64,000 nucleotides of DNA, taken from positions 1 through 64,000 of the forward strand of contig NZ_JBHTLI010000001.1 of the NCBI RefSeq assembly GCF_042678405.1, written 5' to 3'. The stretch is from Salegentibacter_A chungangensis. GTDB lineage: Bacteria > Bacteroidota > Bacteroidia > Flavobacteriales > Flavobacteriaceae. The notes below the pieces were generated by a model. It had not been told where the DNA came from and did not search any database. It saw nothing but the letters and a program-made list of their open reading frames with translations. Positions 34,063 to 41,744 of this stretch are shown here, piece by piece (position 1 is the stretch's first letter; each line of letters opens with the position of its first letter). A program made the translations under genes and the position numbers.

Positions 34063-34680
34063 ATGTCTTCCACTGAAAAAATAAAGAAGAGATACAATCG
34101 GGTAGCTGCCTGTTATGACTGGTTTGAAGGGGCAATGGGTGGCGGCAAATTTAAAAAATGGATACGCCCGCTCCTCAAAGAGGCTAAGGGGGAAACCCTG
34201 GAAATTGGAGTAGGTACCGGTAAAACGATCCCATACTACCCACCAGAGATACATCTTACTGCTATTGATTTTAGCCCCAAAATGCTGAAACAGGCGAAGA
34301 AGAGATTTGCAAATGATCTACGGGTTAGATTCCTGGAAATGGATGTTCAAAACCTGGAATTTCCGGATAACAGCTTTGATACAGTGGTTACCAGCTGTGT
34401 CTTTTGTTCGGTTCCGGATCCGGTGAAAGGATTAATTGAGATCAGAAGGGTGCTTAAACCCGGCGGACAGCTTTTAATGCTGGAGCATATGAGAAGCCAT
34501 AAGAAGATCATTGGGAAATTAATGGACTGGTTTAATTTTATCCCTGTGAATATCTGGGGCGCCAACATAAACCGGGAAACCATCGAAAACCTGAAAAAAG
34601 CAGGGTTTCAGGATCCTGAAGTAAACAATGTCTGGATGGATATTGTAAAACAAATTAAAGTTAAGAAAACCGAAGCGTAA
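34063..34680 (+). CDS. class I SAM-dependent methyltransferase
   Basis: A 205-residue cytoplasmic enzyme with the Rossmann methyltransferase signature: motif I LEIGVGTGKT, the acidic residue after strand 2 in LTAIDFSP, motif II region MDVQNLEFPDNSFDTVV and motif III VLKPGGQLLMLEH. The N-terminus RYNRVAACYDWFE resembles UbiE- and phospholipid-methyltransferase-like proteins. The substrate is unknown. It lacks the conserved cysteine set of ArsM. Its place between a copper-ligand-rich lipoprotein and a CopB ATPase suggests a lipid or metal-stress role, which is only a guess. Confidence 0.85.
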   Translation: MSSTEKIKKRYNRVAACYDWFEGAMGGGKFKKWIRPLLKEAKGETLEIGVGTGKTIPYYPPEIHLTAIDFSPKMLKQAKKRFANDLRVRFLEMDVQNLEFPDNSFDTVVTSCVFCSVPDPVKGLIEIRRVLKPGGQLLMLEHMRSHKKIIGKLMDWFNFIPVNIWGANINRETIENLKKAGFQDPEVNNVWMDIVKQIKVKKTEA

Positions 34681-34749
34681 AAAAATAATCCAGGCATCCC
34701 CAACTACCACGGTTATTTTTTTCAGAAAAATCAATCAATTTTAATTGGG

Positions 34750-36879
34750 ATGCAAAAGAATAAGGATCATATACACGCGGGAAAAAAGGATGTTGCAAAG
34801 AATAAGAACAAAGAAGAGCAGCAGAATTCATCTTTAGCAGAAAAAACGAAGCACGGGCACGGGAAAACCACTCCGAAAGAAGACAAACCTCACCATATGC
34901 ACAACGGAGGCCACAGCCATCAGAAGGAAGCCCACCATCAAATGATGATCAGGGACTTCAGAAAACGCTTTTGGATCACCTTGATCCTGACCATCCCCAT
35001 TCTTCTCATATCTCCAATGATCCAGGGTTTCTTTGGGTATGAACTCCTTCTGCCGGGAAATCCATATATCCTGTTCGCCCTCTCATCTGCAGTTTACTTC
35101 TACGGTGGATGGCCCTTTCTTAAGGGATTCCGGGATGAACTGAAAGAAGGTGCTCCCGGAATGATGACCTTAATAGCACTGGCTATTAGTGTGGCTTACT
35201 TTTACAGCGCGGCAACTGTATTTGGACTACAAGGAATGGATTTCTTTTGGGAACTCGCCACCCTTATCGCCATTATGCTCCTTGGCCACTGGATAGAGAT
35301 GAAGAGCATTCTTGGTGCTTCCCGTGCCCTACAATTACTGGTAAGTATGATGCCAGCTGAAGCTCACCGGGTAACTGGTGATACAGTTGAGGATATTGAC
35401 CTGAAGGACCTCAAGAAGAATGACATCATCCTTATAAAACCCGGCGAAAAAGTTCCTGCGGACGGGATCATCACAGAAGGCAGTAGTTATCTGAATGAAG
35501 CTATGCTCACTGGGGAATCCAAACCCGTGAAAAAAACTGTGGAAAACAAGGTGATAGGAGGTTCAATAAACGGCAACAACAGCCTTAAGGTTAAAGTAGA
35601 ACACACCGGTAAGGATAGCTACCTGAACAAGGTCATTACTATGGTGGAAGAGGCCCAGAAGAAAAAGTCCGAAATGCAGAATCTGTCAGACCGGGCAGCG
35701 AAATGGCTCACCTATATTGCCCTTACTGTAGGCTTTGTTACTCTCAGCGTTTGGTTATTGCTTGGCTTCCCATTTGTATATGCGCTGGAACGAATGGTTA
35801 CCGTAATGGTAATCACCTGTCCTCACGCCCTGGGGCTGGCAATTCCGCTGGTGGTAGCAATTTCAACAGCAGTTTCGGCACAGAACGGACTTTTAATAAG
35901 GAACAGAACCGCTTTTGAGGAATCCAGAAAAATAACAACCCTTTTATTTGATAAAACAGGAACGCTCACAAAAGGAGATTTCGGCGTCACCCGTATCGAA
36001 TCTGTAAACCCTGAGTTTTCTACTCAGGAGATATTAAGACTGGCCAGTGCCCTGGAGCAAAATTCTGAACACCCCATAGCGGTGGGCATTATCAAAAAGA
36101 AAAAAGAGACTGATACAAAAATACCTCAACCGCAAAACTTCGAAGCTATCACAGGAAAAGGAGTAGCTGCTGAGGTAGAAGGAAAGCAAATTGAGGTAGT
36201 GAGCCCGGGTTACCTGAAGGTGACAAATATCAAAATTCCTGAAGATGCTTACCGGGATGCGGCGGAAACGGTGGTTTTTGTAATTATTGACAAAAAACTT
36301 TCCGGATATATAGCCCTTTCCGACGAGATAAGGCCAGAATCTGCTAAAGCCATCCAAATCTTTAAGAAGAATGACATCAAGGTGATGATGGCTACCGGAG
36401 ATAATGAGAAAACCGCCAAAGCCGTGAGTGACAAACTCGGCCTGAATGCTTATTTCGCCGAAGTTCTACCCGATCAAAAAGTGGAGATTGTAAAGAAGTT
36501 ACAGGACCAAGGGGAATTTGTAGCAATGACGGGGGACGGAGTGAATGACGCTCCTGCTCTGGCACAGGCCAATGTAGGCATTGCCGTGGGATCAGGCACA
36601 GACGTAGCTGCCGAAACTGCCGATATCATCCTTGTAAATTCCAATCCTCAGGATATTGCGAATCTTATCTTATTCGGAAAAGCCACCTACCGTAAAATGA
36701 TTCAAAATCTCATCTGGGCAACAGCATACAACGTAGTTACCATACCCCTTGCCGCCGGAGTTCTTTACTCTACCGGCTTTATCCTGGGTCCCGCAGTGGG
36801 AGCGATTTTTATGAGCCTAAGCACAATAATTGTAGCAATTAACGCACAATTTCTTAAAAGACAGATTGGAAAGAAATAG
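34750..36879 (+). CDS. copB: CopB-type P-type ATPase (CPH motif)
   Basis: A 709-residue P1B-type ATPase. The N-terminus is a His/Lys-rich tail (1-64) with no HMA domain. The translocation motif is CPH (357-359, in ITCPHALGLAIP) instead of CPC, which marks the CopB/P1B-3 class, often assigned to Cu(II) or Cu(I)/Ag(I) export. Other motifs: TGES (254-257), DKTGT (Asp401), GDGVNDAP and the HP motif in SEHPIAVG. It complements the CPC-type ATPase on the other strand. It starts 69 nt after the methyltransferase gene; the initiation ATG is the first in frame. Confidence 0.93.
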   Translation: MQKNKDHIHAGKKDVAKNKNKEEQQNSSLAEKTKHGHGKTTPKEDKPHHMHNGGHSHQKEAHHQMMIRDFRKRFWITLILTIPILLISPMIQGFFGYELLLPGNPYILFALSSAVYFYGGWPFLKGFRDELKEGAPGMMTLIALAISVAYFYSAATVFGLQGMDFFWELATLIAIMLLGHWIEMKSILGASRALQLLVSMMPAEAHRVTGDTVEDIDLKDLKKNDIILIKPGEKVPADGIITEGSSYLNEAMLTGESKPVKKTVENKVIGGSINGNNSLKVKVEHTGKDSYLNKVITMVEEAQKKKSEMQNLSDRAAKWLTYIALTVGFVTLSVWLLLGFPFVYALERMVTVMVITCPHALGLAIPLVVAISTAVSAQNGLLIRNRTAFEESRKITTLLFDKTGTLTKGDFGVTRIESVNPEFSTQEILRLASALEQNSEHPIAVGIIKKKKETDTKIPQPQNFEAITGKGVAAEVEGKQIEVVSPGYLKVTNIKIPEDAYRDAAETVVFVIIDKKLSGYIALSDEIRPESAKAIQIFKKNDIKVMMATGDNEKTAKAVSDKLGLNAYFAEVLPDQKVEIVKKLQDQGEFVAMTGDGVNDAPALAQANVGIAVGSGTDVAAETADIILVNSNPQDIANLILFGKATYRKMIQNLIWATAYNVVTIPLAAGVLYSTGFILGPAVGAIFMSLSTIIVAINAQFLKRQIGKK

Positions 36880-37189
36880 TCTGAGGATTCCCCCAATTTT
36901 AAACAGATTTCTCTATTCAACTTTTGGCTGCCTAGAATATGGTATTCTAAAGCCTTAAATTTAGCTCGTAGTATTTCAAATAAATTCAGCAACACAAAGT
37001 CGGGTATTAAAACGGAAATCAACTTTTAAGATTCGGGGAAATATTTACGTATTTTCGATAATTAATTAATCTTCAAAAGAAAGCTCATAAAGGGCAAATG
37101 ATAATTATCATTGAAATAGTCCGGGGTTTAATATAATTTAAAACTCATGTCTGTTTCAGAAGGTTAATCAACCCCTAAAAACCAAAATT
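36880..37189. other. AT-rich intergenic region
   Basis: About 310 nt between copB and the TerB-like gene. No coding frame, tRNA or convincing terminator was seen. It marks the right border of the copper island. Confidence 0.5.
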
Positions 37190-37630
37190 ATGAAAGATCA
37201 TCTGGCAAAACTCTCCGATAAAGACAGGGCTCTATTACTAAAAGCGCCGGCCCTGGTATCCTTGTTGGCTGCAAGTACCGACGGGAAAATAGACAAAAAA
37301 GAAAAGGCCGATGCCATCGAGCTCTCCCATATGAGAACCTTTACCGCTCCACCTTCGCTGCAACCTTATTATAAAGAGGTGGAAAAAAACTTCAAATCTG
37401 ATCTCAAGGAGCTCATTCAGAAATATTCGCCTTTAGATGAACCTCAACAGGAAGCCCTGAGCAAAGAAACTCAGCAAGCCTACGATGTTTTGAAACAGCT
37501 GAATGAAGGTTACAGGATAGATCTAAGCGAAAGTTTAAAAAGTTATGCCAGGCACGTAGGAAATGTACACAAGAACTTTCTCCAGTTTTTTGTGTTTCCG
37601 CTTAAGATAGACGGGCTTACCGATTATTGA
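37190..37630 (+). CDS. small helical protein, possibly TerB-like
   Basis: A 146-residue soluble protein without signal peptide. The segment LVSLLAASTDGKIDKKEKADAIEL (about 18-41) recalls the TerB/tellurite-resistance fold, where a DGxxDxxE loop sits between helices; the rest is helical and charged. The match is by eye only. It stands alone between two gaps and no partner is evident. Confidence 0.55.
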   Translation: MKDHLAKLSDKDRALLLKAPALVSLLAASTDGKIDKKEKADAIELSHMRTFTAPPSLQPYYKEVEKNFKSDLKELIQKYSPLDEPQQEALSKETQQAYDVLKQLNEGYRIDLSESLKSYARHVGNVHKNFLQFFVFPLKIDGLTDY

Positions 37631-37803
37631 TTTTAATTAGCATCAAAAAATAAGCTGTTTTCCCATAGCATATTCCCACTGACCGAACTTGTAATTTGAT
37701 GAATCACAGAGTTTAATTGTTATTTAATTCCTAAATCACTTCTCTTTCACCTCTTTAATTACGTATTTTTATGTAAATCAATCACTTACATAAATTTTTA
37801 AAG

Positions 37804-38751
37804 ATGGAAAACAAAAAAACTATTGCGGTGTTGGGAGCTACAGGTGCCCAGGGAGGCGGACTGGTCAGAGCTATTTTAAATGATCCAAATGGAGGCTTTA
37901 GTGCAAGAGCCATAACCCGGAATGCCTCTTCAGACAAAGCAAAAGAGCTAAAAAACCTGGGAGCCGAAGTTGTGGAAGCCGATGTGGCAGACAAGGCAAG
38001 CCTTAAAAAGGCTTTTGATGGAGCTTACGGGGCTTATTGCGTCACTTTCTTCTGGGAGCATTTCTCACCCGAAAAGGAAAAGAAGCACGCCAAAAATATG
38101 GCCGAAGCTGCCAAAGAAGCAGGATTAAAACACGTGATCTGGTCCACCCTTGAAGACACAAGGAAATGGGTTCCCCTGGATGATGACCGGATGCCTACAC
38201 TAATGGAAAAATATAAGGTCCCACATTTTGATGCAAAAGGCGAATCTAACAAGTTCTTTGTGGAAAGCGGAATTCCTTATACCCTGCTCCTCACCTCTTT
38301 TTACTGGGACAACTTTATTCATTTTGGAATGGAACCACAAAAAGGCGAAGATGGTGAACTTGCCATTACCTTTCCAATGGCTGACAAAAAACTACCCGGG
38401 ATAGCCGCCGATGACATCGGGAAGTGTGCTTACGGAATTTTTAAGGCCGGTAAAGATTATCAGAATAAAACAGTGGGCATAGCCGGAGAAATTCTTACCG
38501 GAAAACAAATGGCCGAAGCTTTTTCAAAGGTCTTCGGTAAGAAAATCAGATACAATGCCGTTCCCGCAGAAACCTACAGGAGTTTCGATTTTCCGGGAGC
38601 AGATGACCTTGGAAATATGTTCCAGTTCAAAGCCGACTTCGAGGATTATTTTTGCGGTGCCCGCGATCCGGAAGTTGCTAGAAAATTAAATCCGGAATTA
38701 CTGAGTTTTGAAAAATGGCTTCAGAAGCATAAAGACCAGATCAAGATTTAA
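37804..38751 (+). CDS. NmrA-like NAD(P)-binding protein
   Basis: A 315-residue short-chain-dehydrogenase-like protein with the N-terminal dinucleotide motif VLGATGAQGGGL (about 9-20) and an atypical catalytic region, as in the NmrA/HSCARG family of redox-sensing proteins. NmrA-like proteins bind NADP and often act as regulators rather than enzymes. Substrate and partner unknown. It converges on the XrtF pair, the stop codons overlapping by a few bases. Confidence 0.85.
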   Translation: MENKKTIAVLGATGAQGGGLVRAILNDPNGGFSARAITRNASSDKAKELKNLGAEVVEADVADKASLKKAFDGAYGAYCVTFFWEHFSPEKEKKHAKNMAEAAKEAGLKHVIWSTLEDTRKWVPLDDDRMPTLMEKYKVPHFDAKGESNKFFVESGIPYTLLLTSFYWDNFIHFGMEPQKGEDGELAITFPMADKKLPGIAADDIGKCAYGIFKAGKDYQNKTVGIAGEILTGKQMAEAFSKVFGKKIRYNAVPAETYRSFDFPGADDLGNMFQFKADFEDYFCGARDPEVARKLNPELLSFEKWLQKHKDQIKI

Positions 38752-39188
38752 TTCAAATTATAACTCCTTAATCGATAATAATAGAAAGCAGGTAAAAGTA
38801 TAATAATAAATACCGGATGAATAAGGAACCTTCTCACGTAAAAGAGTGCCATATAACTCATACTATCTAGGTTAAGGAGCATTATGGCAAACACTGGAAT
38901 TCCCACTAAGAACAGGATGGAGTACAAAATGCCGCCAAACTTCACGATGTCTCTGTCTAAAAAGGCCACATAAAGAATTAACAGGGAGATAAAACTATTC
39001 AGAGCGTATCGAAAGATCAGGTTGAATAGCAAAGGACTAAGTTCATATTCCGGAACCAGGTTATACAGATACCCGGACTTGTAAAACTCGATTAACGGGT
39101 CATAAAACAGGCTATCTTCAAAGAAACGGATCATTGCCAGTATAACAACTAAAACCCCTATTCCTGCTATGCGGTATCTAGCTTTCAT
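38748..39188 (-). CDS. exosortase F system-associated protein
   Basis: A 146-residue inner-membrane protein with four hydrophobic segments and a conserved acidic stretch near the N-terminus (RFFEDSLFYDPL). This profile and its location directly behind xrtF fit the exosortase-F-associated family found only in flavobacteria. Its start overlaps the xrtF stop (ATGA). Role in exosortase activity not known. Confidence 0.88.
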   Translation of the reverse strand: MKARYRIAGIGVLVVILAMIRFFEDSLFYDPLIEFYKSGYLYNLVPEYELSPLLFNLIFRYALNSFISLLILYVAFLDRDIVKFGGILYSILFLVGIPVFAIMLLNLDSMSYMALFYVRRFLIHPVFIIILLPAFYYYRLRSYNLN

Positions 39189-39733
39189 CCTTTTTTTCTG
39201 GTATTAGCATAAATTCGCACCCAAAGCACCCAAAGAAAGAAAACTGTGCCGTAGATCACCAATGGAAATAGGATACTGTGAGAAAATGAAGCATATTCAG
39301 GGTATTCATAGATACCAATGGCCAGCAAGGCAATCCTTATAAGGTTCATTGCATAGATAAGGACCGAACCTGCAAGAATATAGATAAGACTTAATTTAAG
39401 TCTTCCAAAAAAGGCCAGAATAAAGGAACTGAAAAGTATCATTATGCTTATGGCATTACAGCCTTCCACGATCCTCGCGAGATAAGTCTTGTTCACATAA
39501 AGCTTCATTGACAGTTCTGTCTGGTGAGGGAGAATATCTGCTGAATAGCCCAGAGATTTAATTAAACTTTCACTTTGCTTAGCCACCAGGTGGGTGATAA
39601 AATCGGGGTAGTAAACCGACGACCTGAAAAACACGAGATACCCGTTATAAAATAGGGAGAAGATGAAATAACTACCCAGAAAAATAAAAATGAACCTGAG
39701 AACGGTATTATATTTTTTAAAAAGCTGCAGCAA
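39185..39733 (-). CDS. xrtF: exosortase family protein XrtF
   Basis: A 182-residue multi-pass membrane transpeptidase-like protein. Exosortases cut a C-terminal sorting signal and pass the protein to the envelope. The catalytic triad is visible: Cys92 in VEGCNA, Arg133 in NLIRIALL and His152 in SFSHSILFP. It is shorter than PEP-CTERM exosortases, as usual for XrtF. A -7 box TATAAATTTG-like lies about 20 nt upstream. No obvious substrate gene is nearby. Confidence 0.92.
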   Translation of the reverse strand: MLQLFKKYNTVLRFIFIFLGSYFIFSLFYNGYLVFFRSSVYYPDFITHLVAKQSESLIKSLGYSADILPHQTELSMKLYVNKTYLARIVEGCNAISIMILFSSFILAFFGRLKLSLIYILAGSVLIYAMNLIRIALLAIGIYEYPEYASFSHSILFPLVIYGTVFFLWVLWVRIYANTRKKG

Positions 39734-39752
39734 GTTTTAGGTCTGTTTCTCA

Positions 39753-39760
39753 CAAATTTA
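39753..39760 (-). promoter_or_regulatory. -7 box for xrtF
   Basis: TAAATTTG on the minus strand fits TAnnTTTG and is 20 nt before the xrtF ATG. No -33 TTG at the right spacing. Confidence 0.4.
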
Positions 39761-39795
39761 TACAATTATGGCTCTCTCTTACTATAATTTTTGAA

Positions 39796-39803
39796 TACTT
39801 TTG
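39796..39803 (+). promoter_or_regulatory. -7 box for the GAF-domain gene
   Basis: TACTTTTG matches TAnnTTTG and lies 16 nt before the ATG, giving a very short leader. The same octamer precedes purH and the porin gene. Confidence 0.45.
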
Positions 39804-39819
39804 CAGTAAAATATTCGCT

Positions 39820-40278
39820 ATGCCTTTTGATAAATTAAGACCACAAGTTGAAGAAATTCTGAAAAACGAAGAGCTCTCAGTAGATCATCGTCTCACTCAG
39901 GTTTGTGAACTTTTAAAGGATAACATCCCGTATTATGACTGGGTGGGCTTTTATTTTAAAAATGGAGATAAAGAGGAATTAAAACTTCGCTCTTTTGCCG
40001 GTGAACCTACAGACCATACTATAATCCCTTTTGGAAAGGGAATTTGCGGCCAGGTAGCTGTTTCGAATAAGAATTTCGTGGTTTCTGATGTTAAAGCACA
40101 GAACAACTATATTGCCTGCAGCATTCACGTAAAAGCCGAGATCGTGATTCCTTTATTCCATAAAGGTGAAAATATTGGTCAGATAGATATTGATTCTCAC
40201 ACCGAAGATCCGTTTGGCCACGAAGATGAACTTTTCCTGGAATTCGTAAACAAAAAAGTTTCAGAGATCCTGGAATAA
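39820..40278 (+). CDS. GAF-domain free methionine-(R)-sulfoxide reductase-like protein
   Basis: A 152-residue single GAF domain of the fRMsr type, which reduces free methionine-R-sulfoxide using cysteines in the GAF pocket. Matching segments are WVGFYF, PFGKGICGQVA (Cys76), and NYIACSIHVKAEIVIP (Cys100, the equivalent of the catalytic cysteine) and the final IDIDSH. The first of the three cysteines of the E. coli enzyme, expected in the IAC.RIP segment, is replaced here (DHTIIP). A two-cysteine mechanism remains possible. Its transcript ends at a hairpin shared with the opposing gene. Confidence 0.85.
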   Translation: MPFDKLRPQVEEILKNEELSVDHRLTQVCELLKDNIPYYDWVGFYFKNGDKEELKLRSFAGEPTDHTIIPFGKGICGQVAVSNKNFVVSDVKAQNNYIACSIHVKAEIVIPLFHKGENIGQIDIDSHTEDPFGHEDELFLEFVNKKVSEILE

Positions 40279-40299
40279 GCTTAAACTTATATATAAACT

Positions 40300-40325
40300 A
40301 AAAGCCCCGGGTTTCCAGGGCTTTT
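40300..40325. terminator. bidirectional terminator
   Basis: AAAAGCCC / GGGCTTTT, an 8-bp stem with a 10-nt loop, between convergent genes and with T-rich sequence on the plus-strand exit side. Confidence 0.75.
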
Positions 40326-40350
40326 GCTTTTCTATTTTTCCTTTTCAGTA

Positions 40351-41604
40351 TTACATTCCCGTGCGTATTGCCTCTACCGGATCCAGCCTTGATGCCGAAA
40401 TGGCGGGAATAATTCCCGAGATCAAACCAATGACGGCGGCAACGGCGGTGCCTAAAAACATGTTCCAGGGAGAAAGCACGAATTCAAAATCTCCGGTAAA
40501 CTGTGAAGCCACCAGCGAGATCACCCACACCAGGAACAAACCTACCAGCCCGCCGATAAGCGCCAGAATGACCGCTTCGAACAAGAACTGATACAGGATA
40601 AACCTGTTCTTGGCACCCAGCGATTTCTGAATTCCTATAAGGTTGGTTCTTTCCTTCACACTTACAAACATAATATTGGCGATCCCAAAACCACCAACAA
40701 GCAGTGAAAATCCACTAATGATAAGCCCAATAAAATTCAGCTGCCCGGTGATATTGTCTATTAAATCTGTAAACCCCTGAAGCTGATTCACAAAAAAGTT
40801 ATTGATGTTCCCGGGTTTTATTCCGCGGTAGTTGCGCAGTTTTTGCTCCAGAATGGCTATAAATTCAGCATTGTCTACCCCCTCTTCCGGTTTAATAACA
40901 ATCTGGGGCCAGACATTCCGGTTATTGTCACCATAGATCCTCCGGAGGAAATTTGCAGGAAGAAAGGCCTGCTCATCGCGGGAATTCCCGAGTAAATTGG
41001 CTCCCTGTTTTTTCAGCACCCCTATCACGGTAAGCCGTCTTCCGTAAATCCGCACCTGCTTTCCGAGAGGGGTGGTATTCGGGAACAGATTGTTGGCGAT
41101 CTCGTGCCCTAGCACTATCACATTAGCCCCGCTAACCGATTCAGATTCATTAAAAAAACGTCCTTCCGAAAATTCAAAAGCTTCAATATCATAATATTCA
41201 CTGGTAACGGCTCCTATATCCACTCCCTCACTGGTCACGTCCTGGTATTTTATGGATTCCCGAGGCACGCCAATCACAAAACTCACGGTTTCGGCATCCG
41301 GCAGGTTTTTCTTGAGATAGCTGTATTCATCATAAGAAACATCGGGGAATTGCTCTCTCTTCCACTGCGGGATATCGGTTGGCCCGAAAGAGAACCTCAT
41401 CAGAACAATGGTACTGTTATCCAGTGCGCTCAAACTGCCCTTGATCTCACGCTGAAGCGAATCTACCGCGGCGAGTACGCCTATAATCGAAAATATACCG
41501 ATGGTCACTCCCAAAAGCGACAGAAAAGTACGCAGCTTATTGTTCCTAAGCGCGTTAAGAGCAAAGTTGAAGCTCTCCTTTAAAACCCGTAGATATATCA
41601 GCAT
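40351..41604 (-). CDS. MacB/FtsX-type ABC transporter permease
   Basis: A 417-residue permease: first membrane helix at about 20-45 (LRTFLSLLGVTIGIFSIIG), a large periplasmic MacB_PCD domain (about 50-270), then three helices at the C-terminal end with the FtsX pattern (GGFGIANIMFVSVKERTNLIGI) and the closing ASRLDPVEAIR. MacB-type systems move lipoproteins, peptides or toxins by mechanotransmission. No ATPase or membrane-fusion gene is adjacent, so its partners are encoded elsewhere. Confidence 0.88.
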   Translation of the reverse strand: MLIYLRVLKESFNFALNALRNNKLRTFLSLLGVTIGIFSIIGVLAAVDSLQREIKGSLSALDNSTIVLMRFSFGPTDIPQWKREQFPDVSYDEYSYLKKNLPDAETVSFVIGVPRESIKYQDVTSEGVDIGAVTSEYYDIEAFEFSEGRFFNESESVSGANVIVLGHEIANNLFPNTTPLGKQVRIYGRRLTVIGVLKKQGANLLGNSRDEQAFLPANFLRRIYGDNNRNVWPQIVIKPEEGVDNAEFIAILEQKLRNYRGIKPGNINNFFVNQLQGFTDLIDNITGQLNFIGLIISGFSLLVGGFGIANIMFVSVKERTNLIGIQKSLGAKNRFILYQFLFEAVILALIGGLVGLFLVWVISLVASQFTGDFEFVLSPWNMFLGTAVAAVIGLISGIIPAISASRLDPVEAIRTGM

Positions 41605-41714
41605 AAGATCCCGCTAATTTTAGCAATTAAAGATATGACGTCCGGCTTAAAAATTCGTTACAAAATTTATTTATAAATAAACCTATTCGCTTTTAAGTTT
41701 TTGGGTGAAATACT

Positions 41715-41722
41715 TACTTTTG
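41715..41722 (+). promoter_or_regulatory. -7 box for purH
   Basis: TACTTTTG 22 nt before the purH ATG. A T-rich -33 region (TTTT) is at the expected distance but is not a clear TTG. Confidence 0.45.
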
Positions 41723-41744
41723 CCACTCTAACAAACACAACACA

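Noticed and set aside
34063..34680. Methyltransferase as ArsM arsenite methyltransferase
   Set aside because: The conserved cysteine arrangement of ArsM is missing and the N-terminus resembles UbiE/phospholipid types.
19643..36879. The copper island as a recently acquired mobile element
   Set aside because: No integrase, transposase, tRNA end or direct repeats were seen, and the proteins look typical of Bacteroidota.
37041..37080. ATTAATTAAT-type palindrome as an operator before the TerB-like gene
   Set aside because: In such AT-rich DNA this short repeat is expected by chance and has no partner motif.
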